From: an uncultured Hyphomicrobiaceae bacterium
Lineage (GTDB): Bacteria; Pseudomonadota; Alphaproteobacteria; Rhizobiales; CALHAX01
DNA length: 38,101 nucleotides
Reading direction: 5' to 3'
NCBI GenBank assembly: GCA_937931785.1
Contig: CALHAX010000087.1
Location: forward strand, 1-38,101
Shown: in pieces, positions 18,996 through 27,470 of the stretch
How positions within the stretch are numbered: the stretch's first letter is position 1
Layout of the letters: each line of letters opens with the position of its first letter
Notes under the pieces: generated by a model
Databases searched by the model: none
What the model was told of the DNA's origin: nothing
What the model saw: only the letters and a program-made list of their open reading frames with translations
Position numbers and translations under genes: made by a program

Positions 18996-19283
18996 TTATG
19001 CAGACGACGTGTCCGATTTGCCACCGCGGCTCGCCTTGTAGGTCACCAGCAAACCAGCAAAGCCAATCAACGCATTGGCCACGTTCAGAACCGTATTGAG
19101 ATCAAGCCCGCCCAAAACACGGTTGGCCCGTCTTGCACTTCGCGAAGAGCTTGTTCCAAGTTCATTCGCTGGCGGTTCAACGCCAGTGACGCTTTGCACA
19201 ACACCATCCAGCGCACCAAGAAACCAGCCTGCGCAAACAGCAACCAAAGCAAGACCGAACATCACAAGAAAAAAGCGTTTCAT
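18996..19283 (-). CDS. Small membrane protein of unknown function
   Basis: A 95-residue protein that I do not recognise. Residues 4-25 (FFLVMFGLALVAVCAGWFLGAL) form a membrane helix or uncleaved signal, a polar linker rich in serine and arginine follows, and residues about 66-83 (VLNVANALIGFAGLLVTY) form a second helix. The ATG at 19283 has GGAGG nine to ten bases upstream, which decides the start against a longer in-frame form from 19391 that overlaps the M48 gene. It is the third gene of a minus-strand run after the LOG and M48 genes, and may be a membrane partner of the protease, but only position supports this. Confidence 0.65.
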   Translation of the reverse strand: MKRFFLVMFGLALVAVCAGWFLGALDGVVQSVTGVEPPANELGTSSSRSARRANRVLGGLDLNTVLNVANALIGFAGLLVTYKASRGGKSDTSSA

Positions 19284-19381
19284 CAGGATAAGGCCTCCAA
19301 GCCTGAAACGAAATCCGTTGCTCCAGATGTTACAGGTCTTTGACAGAAACATGAACTGGCAAACGCAATCATTTCGCTCTG

Positions 19382-20380
19382 TCAGTACCACAACCCAGGT
19401 AGCCGATAACGAGGTCGCATTTCGATGGGTCCAAGCCCGATGGATGTCACCATGGGCGTATCGCGCAAAGCAACACGCGGCAACCGGCGCAGTAACGGAT
19501 AAGCTTCGATGGTCAGAAGATCACGCAGGCGGGCAAGTCGGTCCACCGTCTTCGGATGACTGCGCAGCAGTGACGGATACGGAATGCGACGTCCGGTCGG
19601 CAAGAGATCCTCCCACGCACCACCAGTGTAACGCTCCAGTTTGGTCAACGCGGATGCAAGCCCGTCCGGATCACCAGTCAGATATACAGCTTCCAGGTCA
19701 GCATCATATTCCCGAACCCGGGAGAGCGCGAGCTGAAGCAGGTTGGCAATCGTTGGTGCCACAAACAGCAGACCAAGCGCGAGCCACGGAATGCGGACAT
19801 TCCCGGCGATCATCGAGGGGATGAGCATGACAAACAAGATAATCGCCAGCAGCGACATGAACTGCATGAGACGACTCGCAACGTCTGCCATCGCCATAAC
19901 GCGCAGGTCGTAATTGCGGATGTGGCTCATCTCGTGAGCAATAACTGCCGCGACCTCGCGAACGTCAAGTGCACGTAACAAACCCTCCGTCAGACCGATG
20001 GCAGCATCTTCGGGATGCCCCGTGGCAAACGCGTTCAGTGTCTTGCTTGGAATAACAAACAATCGCGGTACTGCAGGCAATTCCGCACGGTTCGCAAGCG
20101 CTTCCACGATATGGAACAGTTGGCCCGCATGGCGTTCATCAGGCTCTTGTCCGCGGTAGAGCCGCATAACAGCGCTCCCGGGGATACGAGGTGCCAATGC
20201 GAGCATAAGGCCAGCCAGGACCAAAGTCATGCCAGCTCCGCTCCACCCCCACAGCAGTCCTGCCGCAACGCACATCAAGAGCACCATCGCGCCCATCAGC
20301 ACAACGGATTGCAGAAGATTCTGAGAACTGTGTGCAGCCCGACGTTCTGCGTCGAGCCTTGTAATGTAAGCGTTGGTCAT
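19382..20380 (-). CDS. M48-family membrane zinc metalloprotease (HtpX-like)
   Basis: Integral inner-membrane peptidase of family M48, related to HtpX, which takes part in quality control of membrane proteins. Two helices lie near residues 23-64. The zinc site is HEMSH (His149, Glu150, His153) after FVIPSKTLNAFATG, and the third ligand is probably Glu223 in REYDADLEA. Two more helices lie between about 172 and 215. The 332-residue length is a little above classical HtpX, and the tail adds a basic segment with RRLPRVALRD. The order LOG / M48 / small membrane protein suggests one transcript. Other M48B proteins would look alike, so the name htpX is not given. Confidence 0.87.
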   Translation of the reverse strand: MTNAYITRLDAERRAAHSSQNLLQSVVLMGAMVLLMCVAAGLLWGWSGAGMTLVLAGLMLALAPRIPGSAVMRLYRGQEPDERHAGQLFHIVEALANRAELPAVPRLFVIPSKTLNAFATGHPEDAAIGLTEGLLRALDVREVAAVIAHEMSHIRNYDLRVMAMADVASRLMQFMSLLAIILFVMLIPSMIAGNVRIPWLALGLLFVAPTIANLLQLALSRVREYDADLEAVYLTGDPDGLASALTKLERYTGGAWEDLLPTGRRIPYPSLLRSHPKTVDRLARLRDLLTIEAYPLLRRLPRVALRDTPMVTSIGLGPIEMRPRYRLPGLWY

Positions 20381-20418
20381 GCAATCGAATTCCCGGGCCG
20401 CAGCGATGGCGCGCTCGG

Positions 20419-21075
20419 CTAGAGTTTGACGCCAACCTCTTCCGGCTCAATGATGCCAGCGTCGTGACGCGCAGGCATGTGTTTGGTTGCATCAAGAAGC
20501 GTCGGAACAATGTCTTCGGCGGCTTCAGCGACCAGAAAATCCACCTCCAACCCGTTGCGAATGAATTGTTCGCCACGCATGTGATCCAGCAATCCAAGCA
20601 GAGGCTGCCAGAATCCGTCAATGTTGGCGAGGCAGATCGGCTTCACATGTTGGCCGAGTTGCGACCATGTCAGCTGTTCGACCAGTTCTTCCAGTGTTCC
20701 AATACCACCAGGCAACGCGACAATCGCGTCGGAGCGCTCGAACATGAGTCGTTTGCGCTCGTGCATGTCCTGCGTGACAATGAGTTCCTGCACATCCTCA
20801 AGCATTTTCTCGCGGTCTGAGAGAAAATCAGGAATAATTCCTGTCACGTGACCGCCGTTTTCAAGAACGCTACGCGCCGTCTCGCCCATGAGCCCAAGAC
20901 TGCCGCCGCCGTACACAAGGCCAAGCCCGGCCTGCGCGATCTGTGCGCCGAGTGTCTTCGCAGCGGTTGCAAATTTCGGATTCTGCCCTGAGCCGGACCC
21001 ACAATAAACGCAAATTCGTTTGAGCGGAGGATGGTTGGATGTCAAACTGTTCATGGTGTGGCCGTTAACGATCAT
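20419..21075 (-). CDS. LOG-family nucleotide 5'-monophosphate phosphoribohydrolase
   Basis: Member of the LOG (Lonely Guy, TIGR00730) family, which releases a free base from nucleoside 5'-monophosphates; plant and some bacterial members activate cytokinins. The 218-residue protein has CVYCGSGSG near residue 22, VYGGGSLGLMG, the catalytic ERKRLMFERSDAIVALPGGIGTLEE (PGGIGTLEE at 122-130) and the Q-L-T-W region after it. All family motifs are intact. AGGAG lies just upstream of ATG 21075, supporting it over an internal ATG at 21054. Whether cytokinin is the true product is unknown; many bacterial members are housekeeping nucleotide hydrolases. It is divergent from the large basic-tailed protein. 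Confidence 0.9.
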   Translation of the reverse strand: MIVNGHTMNSLTSNHPPLKRICVYCGSGSGQNPKFATAAKTLGAQIAQAGLGLVYGGGSLGLMGETARSVLENGGHVTGIIPDFLSDREKMLEDVQELIVTQDMHERKRLMFERSDAIVALPGGIGTLEELVEQLTWSQLGQHVKPICLANIDGFWQPLLGLLDHMRGEQFIRNGLEVDFLVAEAAEDIVPTLLDATKHMPARHDAGIIEPEEVGVKL

Positions 21076-21312
21076 GGAACTCCTGCAATCCGTTTATGCC
21101 CATATTGGGTTAATCTGAAGTGAGCGAATGAACCATGATGGTTAAGGGAATGCGGGGCCAAATTACGGCACGAACCAAACAGGAACATGACAGCGTCATC
21201 CGATGCCAAGTCCTGGTGTTGTCGAATTCTCGCTGTTCTTTGCCTCTAACATCATGATTATTAATCGAAATTACCGCACACAGTTGCGGCACGTACAAGC
21301 AGCGAGTTTGAT

Positions 21313-23223
21313 ATGAGTGGGAAGCGGGTATTTGGGGCGTTAGGGATACTTCTCACAGCGTTCATCGGGGCGGGCACTTTGATGCAATGGTCAAATGACG
21401 CCGAACGCCGAACCACAAGCGCAACCAAAGGTGTAATCAAGGTTGCCCAAAACGCGGCAAAGTCGGACGGGGCCCTGCTGCAGCCGGCGAATTACACCGC
21501 GACCTCTGCGACCAGCACGACGATCGATACAGCAAAGTCCACCAAATCCATCGTCACGAAGACCGCATCTTCTCTCAAGACAGATACTGCTGTCGCCAAA
21601 AAGAAAGACGCGCAAGAAAGCGCCCGTTTTGTCGAATTGAAACTGAATGCGGACGCACCTCAGTTCCTCTCCGGTCGCGCACCAAAAGGAGCAATGGTCG
21701 AAGCGTTTAAGAACGGAACCTCTATCGGCAAGACCGTCGCGTCCAAACTCGGCATCTGGAAATTGCCGCTCACAGCATCTATTACGGATAAAAAATACAG
21801 TCTCACACTGCAGTCTCAGGCAGCAGATGGCACGAGTACAGCCGCGATATTCGGCCAGAGCGCAGACGTCATCGTCGACGCTGATGGCCGGGCAAAGATC
21901 ACGATCAAACCCGCCCCGGTTCAGTCCACCTCGATTGCAAAGACGCCTGTAACGGGCGAGCCTGATCTGGCGAAAACCGAACCCGCAACAGACACAAGAA
22001 TTGCCGAAGTCACTCCAGATGAATCGGAGCAAGATACAGCAGCGAAAACACCTGAGCCGTCGGAAGCATCTGGGAAAGCTATGAATCCAACGCAGTCTGG
22101 TACTGCACAGAACGAAAACGACGACGTACCGAAATCTGAAAATTCAAAAGATGACGGGACCGAAGTCGATGTGGCGCAGTCAGAGAAGCTCACCACGACT
22201 GAGAGTAGCACAAGCCCATCCCAGCCAAACAAAGACGACGTCACCGCACAGTCGACCGACGCATCTCGGGCAACGCCCAGCGGATCCACTTCGGAACAAG
22301 CTGCGGAGATGAAGCGGTCACCGACTGAAAAACAAAAAACGGAAACAGCAAAAACCGAAGCGGCCAGCACAAAGACATCAGAGACCAAGGCGCCTGCGCC
22401 CGGCAAAGCCAAGCCGGACCAGACTATCCGGACAGTTAAGAGTACAGCTCAGAACACCACAGCATCCCAGAACACCACAGCATCAGAGTCTGCTACGAAA
22501 GCTGAACCCGACACTTCAGAGACAGGCATCCTGGACGGGCTTCTCGATCAGGCCAGCAAGATGGCGGAAGCAGCCACTGAGAAATTTTCAGATGTGCTTG
22601 GCACTGGATCCACCACGAAGCCGGATGAAACGAAAATCGATCCTGGAACCTCAGAAGAGAACGTCACGACTGCTGCTACGTCAGATCCAGAAACCAGGAA
22701 CACCACAGAAATTGCTTCTGCGCCCCCAACGACACAAGAATCATCCGTGGAAGTAGCCAAAGCAGAAGACACGACAGCCGGGGAAGCAAGTCAGAGCGAT
22801 ACAACGCAAAAGGATCACTCCAACAAAAGCAGCCCCACATCGTCCATCGTTTCAGCCGAAACGAGCAATGCCAAAACATCTGAGCAAACGGATGACGCAG
22901 CTCAAAGTGCGGCAAGCACCAAAACCCGTCATCAGGCAGCGCAACGCGCCCGCGCACTCAAGCGCAAAAAAGCGAAACAGCGCAGACGTAGCAGACTCGC
23001 AAGAGCTCAACGGCGCAAAAAGCGCAAGAAAGCGCTCGCGTCACTCCACCAGCAAACGTCTCCTTATATCCGCAACCGTCGAAACGGTCCGTGGTCCGGC
23101 GTCCGCGTCACGCGCCTGAACCGTGGAACACGAGAACGCCGCCACGCCCTCCGTCCACAGTCATCGAAGTCCGCAAGACCCGTGTCCAAACGCCAACGCC
23201 ACGTTCGCACGCTCAATCAATAG
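21313..23223 (+). CDS. Membrane-anchored Ser/Thr/Ala-rich protein with highly basic C-terminal tail
   Basis: A 636-residue protein of unknown function. Residues 6-24 form one membrane helix, so most of the chain is probably periplasmic. A Ser/Thr/Ala-rich linker follows. Residues about 105-200 look like one Ig-like beta domain (VELKLNADAPQFLSGRAPKG...IGKTVASKLGIWKLPL), of the kind found in alphaproteobacterial LysM proteins. Residues about 205-540 are acidic, Ser/Thr/Lys/Glu-rich and probably disordered. The last 100 residues are extraordinarily rich in Arg and Lys (RKKAKQRRRSRLARAQRR). No LysM motif is visible where relatives would have one. It is upstream of an Atm1-type exporter. It could bind peptidoglycan, LPS or nucleic acid; this is inference. 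Confidence 0.75.
   Translation: MSGKRVFGALGILLTAFIGAGTLMQWSNDAERRTTSATKGVIKVAQNAAKSDGALLQPANYTATSATSTTIDTAKSTKSIVTKTASSLKTDTAVAKKKDAQESARFVELKLNADAPQFLSGRAPKGAMVEAFKNGTSIGKTVASKLGIWKLPLTASITDKKYSLTLQSQAADGTSTAAIFGQSADVIVDADGRAKITIKPAPVQSTSIAKTPVTGEPDLAKTEPATDTRIAEVTPDESEQDTAAKTPEPSEASGKAMNPTQSGTAQNENDDVPKSENSKDDGTEVDVAQSEKLTTTESSTSPSQPNKDDVTAQSTDASRATPSGSTSEQAAEMKRSPTEKQKTETAKTEAASTKTSETKAPAPGKAKPDQTIRTVKSTAQNTTASQNTTASESATKAEPDTSETGILDGLLDQASKMAEAATEKFSDVLGTGSTTKPDETKIDPGTSEENVTTAATSDPETRNTTEIASAPPTTQESSVEVAKAEDTTAGEASQSDTTQKDHSNKSSPTSSIVSAETSNAKTSEQTDDAAQSAASTKTRHQAAQRARALKRKKAKQRRRSRLARAQRRKKRKKALASLHQQTSPYIRNRRNGPWSGVRVTRLNRGTRERRHALRPQSSKSARPVSKRQRHVRTLNQ
22450..22485 (+). repeat. Two tandem 18-base units inside the basic-tailed protein gene
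   Basis: Unit 22450-22467 is followed directly by 22468-22485, identical except for the last base. Each unit encodes QNTTAS. The near identity at DNA level points to a recent in-frame duplication in the disordered region. Confidence 0.85.
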
Positions 23224-23265
23224 ACCTGATCGCACCTCATCAATCGACCTGAGCGCATTCGCCAC

Positions 23266-23294
23266 TAGCTGAATGGCCATGACGCAGCTATTTT
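23266..23294 (+). terminator. Weak hairpin-plus-T-run terminator candidate
   Basis: TAGCTG (23266-23271) pairs perfectly with CAGCTA (23285-23290) around a 13-base loop and is followed at once by TTTT. It lies 43 bases after the stop of the basic-tailed protein gene and before the ABC exporter gene. The six-pair stem is only half G/C, so termination is probably partial. Confidence 0.35.
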
Positions 23295-23345
23295 AGTGTT
23301 CACAGTTGCCCGCGATGCATCAGCATCGGCAATAAAGAGCCGCGC

Positions 23346-25262
23346 TTGTCCCCTCCACGCATAATACCAGACGACGATGAAGCGTCCGCCCGTGAGGACA
23401 GCATCCCATCTTCGCGAACTGATCACTGGACTGTCGTGCGCGATCTGCTGCCCTATATCTGGCCTGAAGGACGCCCCGATTTACGGATGCGTGTCGTCTA
23501 CGCCTCAATTGCACTCGTTATCGCCAAACTGATTACCGTCTGTGTCCCGATCACATACAAATGGGCCGTGGACTGGCTGACTGTGAACCCTGGAGAAGCA
23601 GGCGGTGCCAGCCTCGACGCTGTCCTGCCCTGGCTCGTCGTCGGATCCATTCTCGCCTATGGTACCGGTCGTATGGCCATGATCGGCTTTACGCAGGTTC
23701 GCGACGTGCTGTTCACGAAGGTCGGCCAGAACGCCGTCCGCCAACTGACTAACAAGACGTTTCGCCATCTCCATGTGCTCTCGCTGCGGTTTCATCTGGA
23801 ACGTCGCACGGGCGGGCTCAGTCGTGTCATAGAACGGGCCCTGCGCGCCATCGAACTGATCATCCGTATGGGTGTCTTGAATACGATCCCGACAATCCTG
23901 GAATTGGGGTTCATTGCTATACTGCTGTCGGTTTATTTCGACTGGCGTTACGTCGCCATCGTCCTGATCACTGTTGCTCTCTATCTCTGGTACACAGTCG
24001 AAGCCAGCAAGTGGCGGATAAAAATCCGTCGAGAGTTGAACGACTCTGATACGGAAGCCAATTCCAAGGCCATCGACAGCCTGCTGAACTACGAGACTGT
24101 CAAATATTTCGGCAACGAGGATCTGGAAGCCCGACGCTTCGACGAGTCCATGGCAAAATACGAGATCGCGGCGATCAAGACGTATTACTCGCTCGGATGG
24201 CTGAACTTCGGTCAAGCCGTGATTTTCACTCTTGGTCTGACCCTCTGCATGTATCTTGCAGCCCGCGGCGTTGTTCAGGGAACCGCGACAGTCGGCGACT
24301 TCGTCATGCTCAACGCCATGTTGATCCAGCTCTACATGCCTCTGAATTTCATGGGCATGGTTTATCGGGAGATCAAACAGGCGCTCGTCGATCTGGAGAC
24401 GATGTTCGGTCTTCTGGATCAGTATCCGGAAATCAAGGATAGCCCCGGTGCTCCGGCCCTCAGGGTCGACAAGGCGCACATCGCATTCGAAAACGTTACC
24501 TTCGCCTATGAGCCGGACCGTACGATTCTGAACAACGTCAGCTTCGATGTCCCGGCAGGCAGCATGATCGCCATTGTCGGGCCATCCGGTGCTGGAAAGT
24601 CAACCATTTCGCGCATTCTGTTCCGCTTTTACGACACACTGAAGGGTGCGGTAACCATTGATGGACAATCGCTCAAGGATGTGACCCAGGAAAGCTTGCG
24701 GGCTGCAATCGGTGTGGTTCCACAAGATACCGTCCTGTTCAACGATACCATCGCCTACAACATTCGCTATGGCCGTCCAGATGCAACGGAAGACGAAGTG
24801 CATCGCGCCGCATCCCTTGCCCAGATCGACGATCTGATCAAGGCGTTGCCTCAAGGTTATGAAACCATGGTTGGCGAACGTGGCTTAAAGCTGTCTGGCG
24901 GAGAAAAACAGCGTGTTGCTATTGCCCGCACCATCCTCAAGGACCCGCCGATCCTGATGCTGGACGAAGCAACTTCCGCGCTCGACAGTCACACGGAAAA
25001 GGAAATCCAGGACGCGCTTGATCTGATCTCTAAGGATCGCACCACACTTGTCATCGCGCACAGACTTTCAACAATCGTCAATGCCGACAATATCATTGTG
25101 CTGGAAACTGGACGCATTGCCGAGCAAGGCACGCATGCCGAATTGATGGAAGCAGACGGTCTTTATGCCAGCATGTGGAACCGTCAGCGGGAAGCCGAAG
25201 AGGCCCGTCGTCGCCTCGCCGAGGCACTTGAAGCCGACAAGGCGTTGCTTGCCGCCACCTGA
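23346..25262 (+). CDS. Atm1/HMT1-type ABC exporter (fused permease and ATPase)
   Basis: Half-size ABC exporter working as a homodimer in the inner membrane. The sequence is of the Atm1/ABCB7/HMT1 group, which moves glutathione conjugates, metal-glutathione complexes or sulfur compounds. The six-helix permease spans about residues 40-330 and contains the group's DSLLNYETVKYFGNEDLEARRFDES. The ATPase has Walker A GPSGAGKST (412-420), signature LSGGEKQRVA, Walker B ILMLDEATSALD and the H-loop IAHRLST. Length 638 is usual. No ATG is available near the N-terminus; TTG at 23346 is the best start and has AAAGAG upstream. Glutathione reductase earlier in the window fits a glutathione-linked role, but they are not in one operon. 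Confidence 0.92.
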   Translation: MSPPRIIPDDDEASAREDSIPSSRTDHWTVVRDLLPYIWPEGRPDLRMRVVYASIALVIAKLITVCVPITYKWAVDWLTVNPGEAGGASLDAVLPWLVVGSILAYGTGRMAMIGFTQVRDVLFTKVGQNAVRQLTNKTFRHLHVLSLRFHLERRTGGLSRVIERALRAIELIIRMGVLNTIPTILELGFIAILLSVYFDWRYVAIVLITVALYLWYTVEASKWRIKIRRELNDSDTEANSKAIDSLLNYETVKYFGNEDLEARRFDESMAKYEIAAIKTYYSLGWLNFGQAVIFTLGLTLCMYLAARGVVQGTATVGDFVMLNAMLIQLYMPLNFMGMVYREIKQALVDLETMFGLLDQYPEIKDSPGAPALRVDKAHIAFENVTFAYEPDRTILNNVSFDVPAGSMIAIVGPSGAGKSTISRILFRFYDTLKGAVTIDGQSLKDVTQESLRAAIGVVPQDTVLFNDTIAYNIRYGRPDATEDEVHRAASLAQIDDLIKALPQGYETMVGERGLKLSGGEKQRVAIARTILKDPPILMLDEATSALDSHTEKEIQDALDLISKDRTTLVIAHRLSTIVNADNIIVLETGRIAEQGTHAELMEADGLYASMWNRQREAEEARRRLAEALEADKALLAAT

Positions 25263-25462
25263 TGACGCCTCGACGCGCGTCCGGGTCCCTCGCACGCATA
25301 CTGCCCCCAACATGTCACGAACATGAATCGCACATGAACAATGCATTCAGGCTGCAAACACGCGGCTGTGACTAAGGTGCATCCAAGTCAAGCGTTCGGC
25401 CTCCCTCGTCCCCCGGGGAAGTGCCGGACCGAACCGGGACCAAACACAGTGATCGGAAATCC

Positions 25463-25864
25463 ATGTCCGTCGTCTCAAAGTTCTCTGGTGCAACACTTGC
25501 GTATCTCGTTGCAGCCAACATCACGGTCTCCCTGGCCCACGCTTCCCCCGGCGTGCCAGCCTTGGAGACCGCGATGACGGCTCCCAAAGAACATGTGATT
25601 GCCGTCACCGATCGCTGTCATCCAACCATCAGTGCCTATGGCAAGGCTGGTGGATATGCACCCGACATCATCAAACGCCAGATCGCCAAGGTGCGCGCAA
25701 TGTCCGATTGGCGCGCAAAAGTCGAATCCCGACACGGGCGCTCTTACATGAAATGGCGCATCGCCAGAGATCGCGAGATCCAGTGTGATGCCTCCCTTGG
25801 CTCTTTGCATTGCGTTGCAGAAGCCAGACCCTGCAAAGGAACCGCTCTCGGAACACTATTCTGA
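25463..25864 (+). CDS. Small secreted four-cysteine protein, unknown function
   Basis: A 133-residue protein I do not recognise. Residues 1-27 form a signal peptide (FSGATLAYLVAANITVSLAHAS, likely cleaved after AHA). The mature part is short and basic and has one cysteine near DRCHPTIS and three near the C-terminus (QCDASLGSLHCVAEARPCKG), which could form two disulfides in the periplasm. The middle, APDIIKRQIAKVRAMSDWRAKVESRHG, is helical and amphipathic. ATG 25463 is preferred over one 42 bases upstream because the signal peptide then begins properly. A strong hairpin terminator lies about 100 bases downstream. It follows the Atm1-type exporter by 200 bases and is probably transcribed alone. 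Confidence 0.65.
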   Translation: MSVVSKFSGATLAYLVAANITVSLAHASPGVPALETAMTAPKEHVIAVTDRCHPTISAYGKAGGYAPDIIKRQIAKVRAMSDWRAKVESRHGRSYMKWRIARDREIQCDASLGSLHCVAEARPCKGTALGTLF

Positions 25865-25961
25865 CACCCAGACTTCCAGCCTGCACCGGACGCCCCCTGT
25901 CCTGCACGCTGAAAGGTAAGTTACGGGACGGATCCCAGCCCACAGCAAGTTCGTCCTGTAT

Positions 25962-26002
25962 GACCGGCGCCGGCTCACTTTGTGACCGAGCGCCGGTCTC
26001 TT
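25962..26002 (+). terminator. Strong rho-independent-type terminator
   Basis: GACCGGCGC (25962-25970) pairs perfectly with GCGCCGGTC (25990-25998). The enclosed 19 bases continue the stem (CGG with CCG, then TCAC with GTGA) around a TTT loop, with single-base bulges at about 25974 and 25989. TCTTTT-type pyrimidine-rich sequence follows. It ends the small secreted protein transcript and isolates the next operon. Confidence 0.7.
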
Positions 26003-26105
26003 TTCAGGCCGGCCCTCCATCGCTCATCATTTCCCGTTTGAACCACGCGTCGCATCCGCTACACAGGGCAAAACCTCAAACAAGTAATGGCGGAGCAACG
26101 ACAAA

Positions 26106-26984
26106 ATGAGCAAGATTGCGTGGATCGGACTGGGGGTCATGGGTTTCCCGATGGCGGGACACATCCGCGACAAGGGCGGCGATGACCTTGTCGTTTACAA
26201 CCGAACCGCAGCAAAGGCAGACGAATGGGTTGCCAAACACGGCGGCACCGCGGCTGCAACGCCCGCTGAAGCGGCCGATGGCGCAGATCTCGTTTTTTGT
26301 TGTGTTGGTAACGACAATGATCTGCGCTCAGTCACAACAGGTCCCGGCGGCGCCTTCGAAACACTGAAGAACGGTGCAATCTTCATCGATAACACCACGG
26401 CATCTGCTGATATCGCACGGGAGCTTTATGCGGCGGCAAAAGACAAGGGAGCTGATTTCCTAGACGCTCCCGTATCTGGCGGTCAGGCCGGTGCCGAAAA
26501 TGGTGCGCTCACGGTGATGGTCGGCGGCGACGCGGATGTTTATGCCAGGGCCGAACCCACGATCATGCACTACGCGAAGTCTGCCCGCCTGCTCGGGCCT
26601 TCCGGCAGCGGACAACTGGTGAAAATGGTCAACCAGATTTGCATTGCCGGGCTGGTTCAGGGCTTGTCCGAAGGCGTTCATTTCGCACAGAAGGCCGGCC
26701 TCGACATCCCGGCCCTGATGGATGTGATTTCCAAGGGCGCAGCCCAGTCCTGGCAGATGGAAAACCGCTGGGAAACGATGATGAACGGGGAATTCGAACA
26801 CGGTTTTGCTGTGGACTGGATGCGCAAGGACCTCTCTATTTGCCTCAACGAGGCAGCCAACAACGGTGCCAGTCTGCCTGTCACAGCGCTCGTCGATCAA
26901 TTCTATGGGGAAGTTCAGAAGATGGGCGGTCGCCGCTGGGACACATCCAGTCTGGTCGCTCGCCTGAACAACGCAGACAAATAA
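26106..26984 (+). CDS. 3-hydroxyisobutyrate dehydrogenase-family oxidoreductase
   Basis: NAD(P)-dependent beta-hydroxyacid dehydrogenase of the 3-hydroxyisobutyrate / tartronate semialdehyde / 6-phosphogluconate group (292 residues). The N-terminal Rossmann motif is IGLGVMGFPMAGHI. The substrate-binding FLDAPVSGGQAGAENGALTVMVGG is near residue 120, and the catalytic lysine lies in GSGQLVKMVNQI (about residue 172). A helical C-terminal domain ends with QKMGGRRWDTSSL. The motifs do not settle between MmsB-like and GarR/GlxR-like activity; valine catabolism partners are absent from the window. GGAG precedes ATG 26106. A PaaI thioesterase and a MAPEG gene follow closely and probably share the transcript. 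Confidence 0.88.
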   Translation: MSKIAWIGLGVMGFPMAGHIRDKGGDDLVVYNRTAAKADEWVAKHGGTAAATPAEAADGADLVFCCVGNDNDLRSVTTGPGGAFETLKNGAIFIDNTTASADIARELYAAAKDKGADFLDAPVSGGQAGAENGALTVMVGGDADVYARAEPTIMHYAKSARLLGPSGSGQLVKMVNQICIAGLVQGLSEGVHFAQKAGLDIPALMDVISKGAAQSWQMENRWETMMNGEFEHGFAVDWMRKDLSICLNEAANNGASLPVTALVDQFYGEVQKMGGRRWDTSSLVARLNNADK

Positions 26985-27003
26985 ACATCACCAGGGACAA
27001 TCC

Positions 27004-27459
27004 GTGACAGACAAGCCGACACCATGGGACGTTGCCAAATACATGGCGAGCGTCAATCCGGTCATGCTGAGTTCCGGCATGCGGATCATTGATACCCGCG
27101 AGGGCTACGCCGAACTGGCGATGCACATCGGTCCGGAATTCGGCAATACCTATGGCGTCTGTCATGGAGGTATCGTCTTTTCGCTGGCTGATATGTGCTT
27201 CGGTCTTGCAGCAAACTCGTATAACGAACGCTGCGTCACCGCATCAGCCGAAATCCAGTATATCCTTCCCGGCAATGTCGGGAAGGATATGACCGCGACC
27301 GCCACGGAAACCTGGCGAGGTTCTCGCAGCGCCGTGTATGACGTTCATGTCCGCAACGCAGATGGTGAAACGGCGGCTCTTGTAAGGGTCCGCGGTCGCA
27401 TCCTGGGAGGTCCTGTCGTCCCTCCCCCCGGGCAGGACAAACCCGAACAACTGAATTGA
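27004..27459 (+). CDS. PaaI-like hotdog-fold thioesterase
   Basis: Acyl-CoA thioesterase of the PaaI/YdiI hotdog group, hydrolysing aryl- or hydroxyaryl-CoA esters as a relief step in phenylacetate-type catabolism. The 151-residue protein has the family segment NTYGVCHGGIVFSLADMCFGLAAN, with the His-Gly-Gly turn and catalytic Asp region, then ASAEIQYILPG. No other paa genes are here, so the real substrate is open. The start is GTG at 27004 with AGGGA eight bases upstream. It is 19 bases after the dehydrogenase stop and its stop nearly touches the MAPEG gene. A perfect 12-pair hairpin lies within its coding sequence. Confidence 0.87.
   Translation: MTDKPTPWDVAKYMASVNPVMLSSGMRIIDTREGYAELAMHIGPEFGNTYGVCHGGIVFSLADMCFGLAANSYNERCVTASAEIQYILPGNVGKDMTATATETWRGSRSAVYDVHVRNADGETAALVRVRGRILGGPVVPPPGQDKPEQLN
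27260..27290. repeat. Perfect 12-base inverted repeat inside the PaaI-like gene
   Basis: ATATCCTTCCCG (27260-27271) and CGGGAAGGATAT (27279-27290) are exact reverse complements around a 7-base loop. They encode part of YILPGNVGKDM in the thioesterase, so the stem sits in translated mRNA. No T-run follows. Confidence 0.85.
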
Positions 27460-27470
27460 GGACGATGCCC

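Noticed and set aside
21240-21275. TTAA-N6-TTAC resembling a CtrA site upstream of the basic-tailed protein gene
   Set aside because: The spacing is six instead of seven and the second half is imperfect, so it does not meet the usual TTAA-N7-TTAA pattern.
22920-23220. The Arg/Lys-rich tail as a frameshift product of a lost LysM domain
   Set aside because: The other two plus-strand frames over this stretch do not read as LysM either, so the tail appears to be the true reading frame.
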